Notes under the pieces: generated by a model
Seen by the model: the letters and a program-made list of their open reading frames with translations, nothing else
What the model was told of the DNA's origin: nothing
The model's database searches: none
Program-made: the position numbers and the translations under genes
Assembly: GCA_002700405.1 (NCBI GenBank)
Contig: PACY01000012.1
Span: 1 to 13,619, forward strand
DNA length: 13,619 nucleotides
Source of the DNA: Flavobacteriaceae bacterium
GTDB taxonomy: Bacteria; Bacteroidota; Bacteroidia; Flavobacteriales; Flavobacteriaceae
Direction: 5' to 3'
Part shown: in pieces, positions 1 to 8,161 of the stretch
How the letters are laid out: each line of letters begins with the position of its first letter
How positions within the stretch are numbered: the first letter of the stretch is position 1

Positions 1-603
1 GAAAGTGCTCAATTAACAGAACTTACTTTTTATGGTGAGAATACTGAGCCAATTGAGTTAGATAAATCTTTGTTTAATATGGCTAATATGCCAAGTGATA
101 ATCCAGGAACTTTTTATGGCGCCAATCCATCAGCATATTTATGGGATAACAATACTTTTTGGGCTGGAGATGCTTACGGATATCATTCAGGAGAAAATGC
201 TGTGCCTGGTCATTTCACATTAGATCTTGGCGTTATAACTCAGCTTGCAAGAGCTAAAATCTATTTCAGACCAACTATTAGTTTCTCAGGCAATAACCCC
301 ACCCAAATTCAAATTTGGGGCAGAGAAAATTTAGATTCAGCAGAGACTCTACCTGTTTTTGAAAGTTCTGGAAATAATGTTACTTCTAGCCCTGTATCAA
401 TTACATCATTTGAAGATGCTGAATGGCAACTAATCACTGAACAAAATGTCAATGGTGCTAGCTTAGATTATGTAGAATTTAATATACCCCCTGGGGCAAT
501 GTCTAGATATATAAGAATTAGGTATGTGTCTACTGTAGGAGGAAGTGGTTGTCAATTTATTGAAATGACATTTCATGGAATGGGAGCTTTCCCATCAGAT
601 TAA
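1..603 (+). CDS. Surface glycan-binding protein with tandem DUF5000-like (discoidin-type) modules, 5'-truncated
   Basis: The reading frame is open from base 1 and ends at TAA 601-603, so this is the last 200 residues of a protein that starts left of the window. Residues 27-197 form one complete beta-sandwich module of the DUF5000 / F5/8-type-C kind: an early YLWDNNTFW stretch (about 46-54), a FTLDLG strand, a hydrophobic-Arg strand ending in FRP, IQIWG, a late RYIRIRY strand, and the terminal FIEMTFHG. The first 16 residues include LTELTFYG, the same terminal strand, so another module of the same type precedes it. In Bacteroidota such proteins usually follow SusC/SusD genes and serve as outer-membrane glycan-binding partners. 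That role is inferred here from fold similarity and from the three mannosidase genes directly downstream. The signal peptide and N-terminal domains cannot be seen. An internal ATG at base 79 or so is not the start, because coding similarity continues upstream of it. Confidence 0.75.
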   Translation, partial: ESAQLTELTFYGENTEPIELDKSLFNMANMPSDNPGTFYGANPSAYLWDNNTFWAGDAYGYHSGENAVPGHFTLDLGVITQLARAKIYFRPTISFSGNNPTQIQIWGRENLDSAETLPVFESSGNNVTSSPVSITSFEDAEWQLITEQNVNGASLDYVEFNIPPGAMSRYIRIRYVSTVGGSGCQFIEMTFHGMGAFPSD

Positions 604-621
604 TTTTAAACTCAAATTAAA

Positions 622-2769
622 TTGATTAAGAAAAGAAATATATTACTGGTTTTTTGTCTGTCATTTATCTTCTCATATTCTCAACAATATTCAGATATAG
701 TTGATACTAGAATTGGCTCTAAAGGCGATGCTCTTGCTTGCGGATATTCCTTTATTGGCGCATGTTATCCTTTTGGGATGGTTCAATTTACTCCAAGCTT
801 TTTTTCCCCTCATAGAGGTTTTGCAATTACCCAACTAAATGGAGCCGGCTGCTCTAATTTTGGAAATTTCCCCGTCCTTCCTTTAGACGGCCCCATGAAA
901 GCTTCTCCGTTTGATATGAATTCATATCCAAAATATTCCAGTATTAACAATGCTTCAGCTGGGTATTTGTCAGTTGAAATGAAAGACAATATCACTAGCA
1001 ATTTAACTGTCACAAAACGATCTGGAGTAGCCAATTTTATATTTAATAAATCAGAAAAGGGGACTATAATTATTGGTTCTGGAATTAATTCTTCAGACTC
1101 AAAATATATTAAGGAAGCCAGCGTAGATATTACTTCCAATTATACTTGTGAAGGGTTTACTAAAGGGGGTGAATTTTGTGGCACAGAAGTTCCTTATAAA
1201 ATTTATTTTGCGGCAGAATTTGATAGACCAGCAAACAAAGTAGGTACGTGGAATGGCAGAACACTAAGCGATCAATTAGTTAGTAAAGGAAAAAATTCAG
1301 GTGCTTTTTTCACATTTGATACTTCTGATGAGAATGAAGTAAATTATAGAATTGCAATTTCATTTGTATCAATTGAAAATGCAAAGAAGAACTTGGCTGC
1401 TGAAAACTTAAATTTAAATTTTCAGGAATACATGAATAATACAAAAAGTGTTTGGGATGAGCACTTAAATAAAATTCAGATCAAGACTCCAAATAAAGAT
1501 AGGCGTGTGCAATTTTACACTCACCTTTATCATAGTTTAGTTCATCCAAATATTGTAAGTGATGTAAATGGAGAGTACATGGGGGCCGATTTTAAGAAAC
1601 ATAAAACAACTGATAAAAGAGATCATTATAGTTCTTTTAGTGTCTGGGATACTTATAGAACTCAAGGACAGTTAGTAGCAATGCTATTCCCTAAACAGAG
1701 TAGCGATATGATGCAGTCTTTAGTAAATTTTGCAGAGCAAGCGGGAGGCTATGGTAGATGGATATTAGCAAATTTTGAAACTGGAATAATGCAAGGCGAT
1801 CCTACTCCAATTCTAATAGCAAATTCTTATGCTTTTGGGGGAAAGGATTTTGATCATGAGAAAGCTTATAAATATATGTATAGGGGAGCTATGATCCCAA
1901 GACTTAATTCTCAAAAACAAGAAATAAGGCCATACCTCACAGAATATATAAACAACGGACACACTTTTGCTTCAATGATGCTAGAATACACCTCTTCTGA
2001 TTTTGCAATTGCGCAATTTGCATCACAGGCATTAGAAAAATTCTCAGATGCTGAGATGCTTATTGATAGAGCTCAGAATTGGAAAAATATTTACAATCCT
2101 GAGATTAAATGGCTTAATTCAAAATTTCCGAATAATGTTTGGAAGAACATAAATCATGATTGGAGAGAAGGAACATATAAAAACTATTTTTGGATGATCC
2201 CCTATAATCTAGAAGGATTAATAAATATAATCGGAGGGGAGGAAGTAGCAGAAAAAAGATTAGATAGTCTATTCATTAGATTAGACGCAAAATATGAAGA
2301 AGACTGGTTTGCAGCAGGGAATGAGCCTGACTTTCATGTTCCATGGGTATATAACTGGATTAATAGGCCTGATAAAACATCAAAAACAATTAAGAGAATT
2401 TTAAACGAACAGTATAATAGCGGTGAGTCTGGACTGCCAGGAAATGATGATTTAGGAACAATGGGAGCCTGGTATGTGTTTGCTTCTATTGGGCTATATC
2501 CAGTGATCCCAGGAGTTGGAGGGTTTTCAATGAATATCCCTCAATTTCAAGATATTTTAATTAATTTACCTAATAAGAAAGAGCTTTTAATTAAGCGCAA
2601 TTCTTCAGACGGTTTAATTGTAAAGTCTTTAAATTTTAACAATACTCCTCATAATTCCACATGGATTTTATGGGATAAAATTAAAAATGGAGGCACGCTA
2701 AATTTTGAAGTTATTGATAAGAACAATTCAAATTGGGGTAAAGAAGAAAAACCTCCAAGTTTTAAATAA
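622..2769 (+). CDS. GH92 family exo-alpha-mannosidase (first of three), exported
   Basis: This 715-residue protein spans the usual GH92 layout: an N-terminal beta-sandwich domain followed by an (alpha/alpha)6 barrel. GH92 enzymes are calcium-dependent, inverting exo-alpha-mannosidases. A signal peptide covers residues 1-20 (KKR, a hydrophobic core, then SYS before QQ). Recognisable family motifs are YPFGMVQFTP, NGAGCSNFGNFPVLP, SVWDTYR, REG (E516, predicted acid), GNEPDFHVPW (about 566-575) and GNDD followed by LG (D609/D610, with D610 as the predicted base). It lacks the His-Glu pair and the SPW motif of BT3990-type alpha-1,2-mannosidases, so its linkage preference is probably different; which linkage cannot be told from sequence. 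The only plausible start is TTG at 622, because an in-frame stop lies at 607-609 and no ATG or GTG comes between. The gene begins 18 bases after the glycan-binding gene and 12 bases before the next GH92 gene, so it is part of one operon. Several Cys residues could form periplasmic disulfides. Confidence 0.92.
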   Translation: MIKKRNILLVFCLSFIFSYSQQYSDIVDTRIGSKGDALACGYSFIGACYPFGMVQFTPSFFSPHRGFAITQLNGAGCSNFGNFPVLPLDGPMKASPFDMNSYPKYSSINNASAGYLSVEMKDNITSNLTVTKRSGVANFIFNKSEKGTIIIGSGINSSDSKYIKEASVDITSNYTCEGFTKGGEFCGTEVPYKIYFAAEFDRPANKVGTWNGRTLSDQLVSKGKNSGAFFTFDTSDENEVNYRIAISFVSIENAKKNLAAENLNLNFQEYMNNTKSVWDEHLNKIQIKTPNKDRRVQFYTHLYHSLVHPNIVSDVNGEYMGADFKKHKTTDKRDHYSSFSVWDTYRTQGQLVAMLFPKQSSDMMQSLVNFAEQAGGYGRWILANFETGIMQGDPTPILIANSYAFGGKDFDHEKAYKYMYRGAMIPRLNSQKQEIRPYLTEYINNGHTFASMMLEYTSSDFAIAQFASQALEKFSDAEMLIDRAQNWKNIYNPEIKWLNSKFPNNVWKNINHDWREGTYKNYFWMIPYNLEGLINIIGGEEVAEKRLDSLFIRLDAKYEEDWFAAGNEPDFHVPWVYNWINRPDKTSKTIKRILNEQYNSGESGLPGNDDLGTMGAWYVFASIGLYPVIPGVGGFSMNIPQFQDILINLPNKKELLIKRNSSDGLIVKSLNFNNTPHNSTWILWDKIKNGGTLNFEVIDKNNSNWGKEEKPPSFK

Positions 2770-2781
2770 AAAATAATTATA

Positions 2782-5049
2782 ATGAAAGTATCAAAAAATG
2801 GAATGCAAATAATTTTTGCCCTAGCTATTTTAAATTTTATTTTTTTTAATAATCTATATACAGAAGATAATCTTACTAAATATGTTGATCCGTTTATAGG
2901 GTCAGGAGGTCATGGACATGTTTTTGTAGGAGCTTCAGTCCCTTTTGGGGGAGTACAGGTTGGCCCTACTAATTTTAATAAGGGATGGGACTGGTCTTCT
3001 TCATACCACTATTCAGATAGTATTGTAAAAGGCTTTTGTCATTTAAATGTAAGCGGTACTGGTATGTCAGATTTAGGAGAGCTTACTATTATGCCAGCAA
3101 CAGGAAAACTAAAGGTTAATGCAGGGTCTCAGGATAATCATATGGGAGGATATTCTTCTTTATACAGAAAGGATAAGGAGTTTGTTAGCGCAGGATATTA
3201 TAAGGTTCATTTAGAAAGATATGATATAGATGTAGAATTAACAGCGAGTGAACGGGTAGGTTTTCATAAGTACACATTCCCCGCCTCCAATCAGTCTAGG
3301 GTTATTATTGATTTAGGAGAAGGAAGTGCTGATAGACCAACTCAAACATATTTAAAAAAAGTTAATGACACGGTTTTTCAAGGATATAGATTCTCTTCTG
3401 GATGGGCTGCTGACCAAAGAGAATACTTTGCACTTATACTATCAAAACCTGTAGACAACTTTATTCTATATGATAGAAATATAAGGCATTATAATGATGA
3501 GAAAAAAGGGAAATATGTGAAAGGATTTTTGGAATTTAAAACTAAAAAAAATGAAAAAGTTTATGTAAAAATGGGAGTTTCAACTGTCAGTTCTGAAAAT
3601 GCTTTAGAAAATTTAATGACTGAGATTTCTCACTGGAATTTTGATAAAGTAAAGAAGGATGCTAAAGAAAAATGGAACGCTGAGCTTTCTAAGGTTAAAA
3701 TCAAAACCAATGATATAAAAAAGAAAAGGGTATTCTATACAGCAATGTTTCATACGATGATTGCTCCAAATTTATATCACGATATTAATGGTGAATATAG
3801 AGGTACTGACAAGAAAGTATATAAGGACACTACATTTACTAATTATACTTTATTCTCTCTTTGGGACACTTATAGAGCAGCACATCCACTTTATACAATT
3901 ACTCACCCAGAGCGCGTTAGTGATATGATTAATTCGATGCTTAAAATTTTTGAACATCAAGGAAAATTACCAGTTTGGCATTTAAGAGGAAATGAGACAA
4001 ATACAATGCCTGGATATAGCGCAATTCCAGTAGTAGTTGATGCTTCATTAAAAGGGTTTGAAGGGATAGATTTAGAGGCAGTATTTCATGCTGTCAAAAC
4101 AAGCGCCACTGGAGACTTTGAGCCAGGAGTAAAAGATCTAATGAAATATGGATATATTCCGGCAGATTTTATGGTAGAATCTGTTGCAAGCAATATGGAA
4201 TATGCTATAGGTGACTGGGCAATTGCACAGCTAGCAAAAAAATTAAACAAGCAAGAAGATTATGAGTATTTCTCTAATCGCTCTAAAGCATATCAAGAGT
4301 ATTTTGATCCTGAAACTAGATTTATGAGAGGCAAACTTTCAGACGGAAGCTGGAGGACCCCTTTTGATCCTATATCAGCGCAGCATAGAGTCAATGATTA
4401 TTGTGAAGGAAATGCATGGCAATACTTATGGCTTGTCCCTCAAGATCCTGAAGGATTAATAGAACTACTTGGCGGAGATCAGAAGTATACAGAAAAATTA
4501 GATCAATTATTTAATATGTCTTCTAATCAAGAGGAAGGGGCTTCAATGGATATTACGGGATTAATAGGCCAGTATGCTCATGGCAATGAACCTAGTCATC
4601 ATACCACTTATATGTATGCATATTCTGGAGAACCATATAAAATTGCTGATAAGGTTAGGTACATCAACAATGAATTATATACAGACCAGCCCGACGGACT
4701 TTCTGGCAATGAAGATTGTGGCCAAATGTCAGCATGGTATATGTTTTCATCAATGGGGTTTTATCCTGTTAACCCTTCAAATGGCGCATATGTTTTTGGA
4801 TCACCACTTTTTGATGAGGTGTTGATTGATTTGCCTAAAGACAAATCATTTAAAATTATTGCAGATAATAATTCAGATCAGAATATATACATTCAGTCTG
4901 TAGAATTAAATGGCATAGCCCATAACCATTCATATATCACTCATAAGCAGATTATGAATGGAGGGGAATTGCGATTTATAATGGGAAATAAGCCAAACTA
5001 TAATTTTGGAAAAGATAAAAAGTTCAGACCTGCTTCAATTGTTTATTAA
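2782..5049 (+). CDS. GH92 family exo-alpha-mannosidase (second of three), exported
   Basis: This 755-residue protein has a full-length GH92 architecture. A hydrophobic stretch at residues 8-26 after KVSKNG looks like a signal peptide or a signal anchor with no obvious cleavage site. The N-terminal domain has DPFIGSGGHGHVF, VPFGGVQVGP, a GWDW motif and HLNVSGTGMSDLGEL. The barrel carries LWDTYRAAHPLY, YCEGNAWQY (E542, predicted acid), GQYAHGNEPSHH (about 596-607) and GNEDCGQMSAW (D645, predicted base; N643 stands where BT3990 has its second Asp). The place of the alpha-1,2-specific Trp is taken by the GTGMS segment, and there is no His-Glu pair before QYAHGN. A linkage other than alpha-1,2, or a broader specificity, is therefore inferred. 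The ATG at 2782 follows an A-rich leader 12 bases after the previous stop. An ATG at codon 8 would give a shorter, more hydrophobic leader and cannot be excluded. It most likely works in the periplasm on imported mannosides. Confidence 0.94.
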   Translation: MKVSKNGMQIIFALAILNFIFFNNLYTEDNLTKYVDPFIGSGGHGHVFVGASVPFGGVQVGPTNFNKGWDWSSSYHYSDSIVKGFCHLNVSGTGMSDLGELTIMPATGKLKVNAGSQDNHMGGYSSLYRKDKEFVSAGYYKVHLERYDIDVELTASERVGFHKYTFPASNQSRVIIDLGEGSADRPTQTYLKKVNDTVFQGYRFSSGWAADQREYFALILSKPVDNFILYDRNIRHYNDEKKGKYVKGFLEFKTKKNEKVYVKMGVSTVSSENALENLMTEISHWNFDKVKKDAKEKWNAELSKVKIKTNDIKKKRVFYTAMFHTMIAPNLYHDINGEYRGTDKKVYKDTTFTNYTLFSLWDTYRAAHPLYTITHPERVSDMINSMLKIFEHQGKLPVWHLRGNETNTMPGYSAIPVVVDASLKGFEGIDLEAVFHAVKTSATGDFEPGVKDLMKYGYIPADFMVESVASNMEYAIGDWAIAQLAKKLNKQEDYEYFSNRSKAYQEYFDPETRFMRGKLSDGSWRTPFDPISAQHRVNDYCEGNAWQYLWLVPQDPEGLIELLGGDQKYTEKLDQLFNMSSNQEEGASMDITGLIGQYAHGNEPSHHTTYMYAYSGEPYKIADKVRYINNELYTDQPDGLSGNEDCGQMSAWYMFSSMGFYPVNPSNGAYVFGSPLFDEVLIDLPKDKSFKIIADNNSDQNIYIQSVELNGIAHNHSYITHKQIMNGGELRFIMGNKPNYNFGKDKKFRPASIVY

Positions 5050-5058
5050 AAAAAGATT

Positions 5059-7371
5059 ATGCATAAACTACCTATTTTTATTTTACTAATATTTATCCCC
5101 AATGGATTATTATCCAGCAATTACCTGGAACTTAACGATGAAGATTTAGTTCAATATGTGAATCCGCTAATTGGGACGGACTCTTCACATAGTCTTTCCA
5201 ACGGAAATACATATCCAGCAATTGCACGCCCATGGGGCATGAATTTTTGGACACCCCAAACTGGTGCAATGGGAGACGGATGGGCTTATACATATAAAGC
5301 CACAGAATTGGTTGGATTTAAGCAAACTCATCAACCAAGCCCTTGGATTAATGATTATGGAGCTTTTTCAATTATGCCAGGAATAGGAGAGCTTAAGGTT
5401 CTTGAAGAAAAAAGGAAAGCTAAATTTTCTCATAAAAATGAAGTAGTTCAGCCACATTATTATAAAGTGTTATTGGATGAGATTAACACTACTGTTGAAT
5501 TTAGTTCTACAGATAGGTCGGCCTATTTTCAATTTACATTTCCAAAGACAGATAAAGCAAATCTTATTATTGATGCCTTCTTTAAAAACTCAGAAATTGA
5601 AGTTATCCCAGAAGAAAATAGAATTATAGGAATTGCAAGGAACAATTCTGGAGGGGTCCCTGAAAATTTTGGAAACTACTTTATTATTGAATTTGACAGG
5701 TCATTTACAGTTTCAGGAACTTGGAATAAGTCTGGAAGAATCAATGCAAAACAAAACTTAAAAGGGGAACACGTAGGGGCATATGTTACTTTTGACACAA
5801 GTGATAATCAAATAATTAAGGCTAAAATATCCTCTTCATTTATTAGTCATGAGCAGGCTTTGATTAATTTAAGAAGAGAATTGCCAACTAATTTAAGTTT
5901 TGATCAAATTGTAGATCAAGGAAGAAAAGCGTGGAATAAGGAGCTTTCAAAAATTAGAGTGACCACTGGTAATTCTAAAGATGATATATCAAATAAAATT
6001 AAATTTTATTCATGTTTTTACCGCACTATTTTATTCCCAAGAGAATTTCATGAATATGATAGCCAAGGCAGGCAAGTACACTATAGCCCATATAATGGTA
6101 AAATATTAGATGGCCCATTATATACTGATAATGGATTTTGGGATACATTCAGAGCAGTTTTCCCTTTCTATACTTTATTATATCCTGAGAAGCTTGGTGA
6201 GATAATGCAAGGGATTATGGTGAATCCATATTTAGAAAGTGGCTGGCTTCCTGAATGGTCAAGCCCAGGCCATAGAGATTGTATGATAGGCTCAAACTCT
6301 GCCTCAATTATAGCAGAAGCTTATATTAAAGGAATTACAGATTTTGATATTGACTCAGCATATAAAGGTATTCTTAATAGTTCTAAGAATGAAGGGCCAT
6401 TAAGTTCGGTCGGTAGAAAAGGAGCAGATTTATATAATGATTTGGGCTACATTCCATACGATTCTTCTGTTAATGAAAATGTTGCAAGAACTTTAGAATA
6501 TTCCTATAACGATTTTTCAATTTGGAAATTAGCAGAAGTATTAAATAGGCCTGAAGATGAAATTGAGATGTTCAAGGAAAGATCAAGCTATTATAAAAAC
6601 GTGTTTGATTCTTCTACAAATTTTATGCGTGGAAGGTTAAAAAATGGAAAATTTCAAGCACCATTTAAACCAGATGCTTGGGGAGGAGCCTTTACCGAAG
6701 GTAGTTCTTGGCATTATACTTGGTCAGTGCTTCATGACCCTAAAGGCCTTATTGATTTAATGGGAGGAAAAACAAGTTTTACTCAGAAATTAGACGATGT
6801 ATTTACTACAGCTCCAACTTCTGATTATTCTTATTATGGATTTAAGATTCATGAAATAGTAGAAATGGAATTGGTTAATATGGGACAATATGCTCATGGG
6901 AATCAACCCATTCAACATGCAATATATTTTTATAATTATGTCCAGGAGCCATGGAAAACTCAAGAAAAAGTAAGACATGTATTAAACAATTTATATGGAG
7001 ACGGCCCTGACGGTTATTGTGGAGATGAAGATAATGGCCAAACTTCAGCATGGTTTCTTTTTTCAGCTATGGGGTTTTATCCTGTAGCGCCTGTTACAGG
7101 GCAATATGTTATTGGAAGCCCATTGTTTGATGTAATAGAAATTACATTAGATAATGGCAATAAAATAAATATAGATGCAAAGAATAATAATAAGTCTAGC
7201 ATGTATGTAAATCAGGTTAAGCTTAATACATTAGAATACACCAAAAATTGGTTTTCTCATACAGATTTAAGAGAAGGAGCTAATATTATTTTTAATATGG
7301 GAGATAAACCAAATTTTAATTGGGGCTCTAAAATAAAAGATATTCCATATTCTATGAGTACTGCAAAGTAG
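5059..7371 (+). CDS. GH92 exo-alpha-1,2-mannosidase, BT3990-like (third of three), exported
   Basis: This 770-residue protein is full length for GH92, with a signal peptide at about residues 1-20 (HKLP, hydrophobic core, LLSS). Motifs in order are VNPLIGTDSSH, THQPSPWINDYG (W96), GFWDTFRAVFPFY, FTEGSSWHYTW (E547), KIHEIVEME (H598-E599), GQYAHGNQPIQH (about 609-619) and GYCGDEDNGQTSAW (D656, D658). From memory, BT3990 of Bacteroides thetaiotaomicron uses E533 as acid, D642/D644 as base pair, and W88 plus H584-E585 for alpha-1,2 specificity. E547, H598, E599, D656 and D658 all sit at a constant offset of +14 from those numbers, and W96 matches W88. This supports an active exo-alpha-1,2-mannosidase better than any other reading. 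The gene starts 9 bases after the previous stop, following an A-rich stretch, and closes the mannoside operon. The next gene, 45 bases on, is not a carbohydrate gene and may have its own promoter. Confidence 0.94.
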   Translation: MHKLPIFILLIFIPNGLLSSNYLELNDEDLVQYVNPLIGTDSSHSLSNGNTYPAIARPWGMNFWTPQTGAMGDGWAYTYKATELVGFKQTHQPSPWINDYGAFSIMPGIGELKVLEEKRKAKFSHKNEVVQPHYYKVLLDEINTTVEFSSTDRSAYFQFTFPKTDKANLIIDAFFKNSEIEVIPEENRIIGIARNNSGGVPENFGNYFIIEFDRSFTVSGTWNKSGRINAKQNLKGEHVGAYVTFDTSDNQIIKAKISSSFISHEQALINLRRELPTNLSFDQIVDQGRKAWNKELSKIRVTTGNSKDDISNKIKFYSCFYRTILFPREFHEYDSQGRQVHYSPYNGKILDGPLYTDNGFWDTFRAVFPFYTLLYPEKLGEIMQGIMVNPYLESGWLPEWSSPGHRDCMIGSNSASIIAEAYIKGITDFDIDSAYKGILNSSKNEGPLSSVGRKGADLYNDLGYIPYDSSVNENVARTLEYSYNDFSIWKLAEVLNRPEDEIEMFKERSSYYKNVFDSSTNFMRGRLKNGKFQAPFKPDAWGGAFTEGSSWHYTWSVLHDPKGLIDLMGGKTSFTQKLDDVFTTAPTSDYSYYGFKIHEIVEMELVNMGQYAHGNQPIQHAIYFYNYVQEPWKTQEKVRHVLNNLYGDGPDGYCGDEDNGQTSAWFLFSAMGFYPVAPVTGQYVIGSPLFDVIEITLDNGNKINIDAKNNNKSSMYVNQVKLNTLEYTKNWFSHTDLREGANIIFNMGDKPNFNWGSKIKDIPYSMSTAK

Positions 7372-7416
7372 ATTGCCTATTTTTCGTATTTTAGCCTCAC
7401 AAAAATTATTAAAATT

Positions 7417-8160
7417 ATGGGACAACACTTATCTTATAGATCTAAAAATCCAGCATTAAATTCAAAAATATTTAATCAATCTTTAGCAAGAGATTCATCA
7501 GATATTATGACAATTCAAGGGACTGTGGATAAAACTGCAATGGCTCTTTCTATTTTACTTGTAGCAGGTTATTTTGGCTATACTTCTTTTTCGCCAGTCA
7601 TTATGATGGGCGGTTTTATAGGAGGTTTTGTGGTAGCAATGGTTACAATTTTTAAAAAAACATGGGCTCCATATACTGTCCCAATTTATGCAGTGTTAGA
7701 AGGCCTTGCATTAGGAGGAATTTCCTTTTATTATGAAATGACATATGGCGATGGAATTGTTTTGCAAGCTATATCATTAACAGTATGCATATTGTTGTCT
7801 TTACTCTTTGCATATAGAGCTAAGATTATAAAAGCTACGGAAAATTTTAAGCTTGGCGTATTTGCTGCTACCGGGGGGATTTTTTTAATATATATAGTAG
7901 ATTTTATAATGAGTTTTTTTGGGACAGGGATTTCGGTTTTAAACACCAATAACTCTTCTACTTTTAGTATTCTATTTAGTCTTGGAGTGGTTGTTATCGC
8001 TTCACTTAATTTAGTAATTGACTTTGATTTTATTGAAGAAGGCGCCGAAAAAGGAGCTCCAAAATACATGGAATGGTACGGCACCTTTGGATTATTAATT
8101 ACACTAGTATGGCTTTATTTGGAAATCCTAAGAATGCTGGCAAAAATGAGAAATAGATAG
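7417..8160 (+). CDS. Bax inhibitor-1/YccA-like integral membrane protein
   Basis: This 247-residue protein has about 30 hydrophilic N-terminal residues (including SKNPALNSKIFNQS) and then MTIQGTVDKTA leading into seven predicted membrane spans near 38-57, 61-79, 86-106, 114-133, 145-168, 182-201 and 221-240. The late loop VIDFDFIEEGAEKGAPKYMEWY, whose acidic residues D202 and D204 follow span six, together with the last span's WLYLEILRML, is characteristic of the bacterial Bax1-I (PF12811-type) family. Relatives such as YetJ are calcium-leak channels gated by a pair of Asp residues. Whether this protein transports calcium is inference. It starts 45 bases after the GH92 operon with a small A-rich leader, so read-through or an own promoter are both possible. 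Its stop codon is one base from the stop of the opposing DUF3078 gene. Confidence 0.9.
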   Translation: MGQHLSYRSKNPALNSKIFNQSLARDSSDIMTIQGTVDKTAMALSILLVAGYFGYTSFSPVIMMGGFIGGFVVAMVTIFKKTWAPYTVPIYAVLEGLALGGISFYYEMTYGDGIVLQAISLTVCILLSLLFAYRAKIIKATENFKLGVFAATGGIFLIYIVDFIMSFFGTGISVLNTNNSSTFSILFSLGVVVIASLNLVIDFDFIEEGAEKGAPKYMEWYGTFGLLITLVWLYLEILRMLAKMRNR

Positions 8161-8161
8161 G

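Noticed and set aside
810..1139. 109-codon open frame on the - strand
   Set aside because: It lies wholly inside the first GH92 gene, antisense to conserved motifs, with no recognisable domain.
4574..4825. 83-codon open frame on the + strand in another frame
   Set aside because: It overlaps the GNEP/GNED catalytic region of the second GH92 and is a frame shadow of it.
6895..6909. Gln616 in HGNQP of the third GH92, where the second has HGNEP, considered as loss of the catalytic acid and a sign of a mannose-1-phosphate diesterase
   Set aside because: Counting positions against remembered BT3990 numbering puts the acid at E547 in the EG motif, which is present. The HGNQP form appears to be a branch marker of BT3990-type enzymes.
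6790..6978. 62-codon open frame on the - strand
   Set aside because: Antisense shadow of the third GH92, AT-rich and without protein-like features.
7363..7390. GCAA-N6-TTGC dyad followed by T-rich sequence, as a terminator of the mannosidase operon
   Set aside because: The stem is only 4 bp and includes coding bases, too weak to call.
7731..8084. 117-codon open frame on the - strand
   Set aside because: Antisense to the conserved membrane spans of the Bax-inhibitor-like gene.
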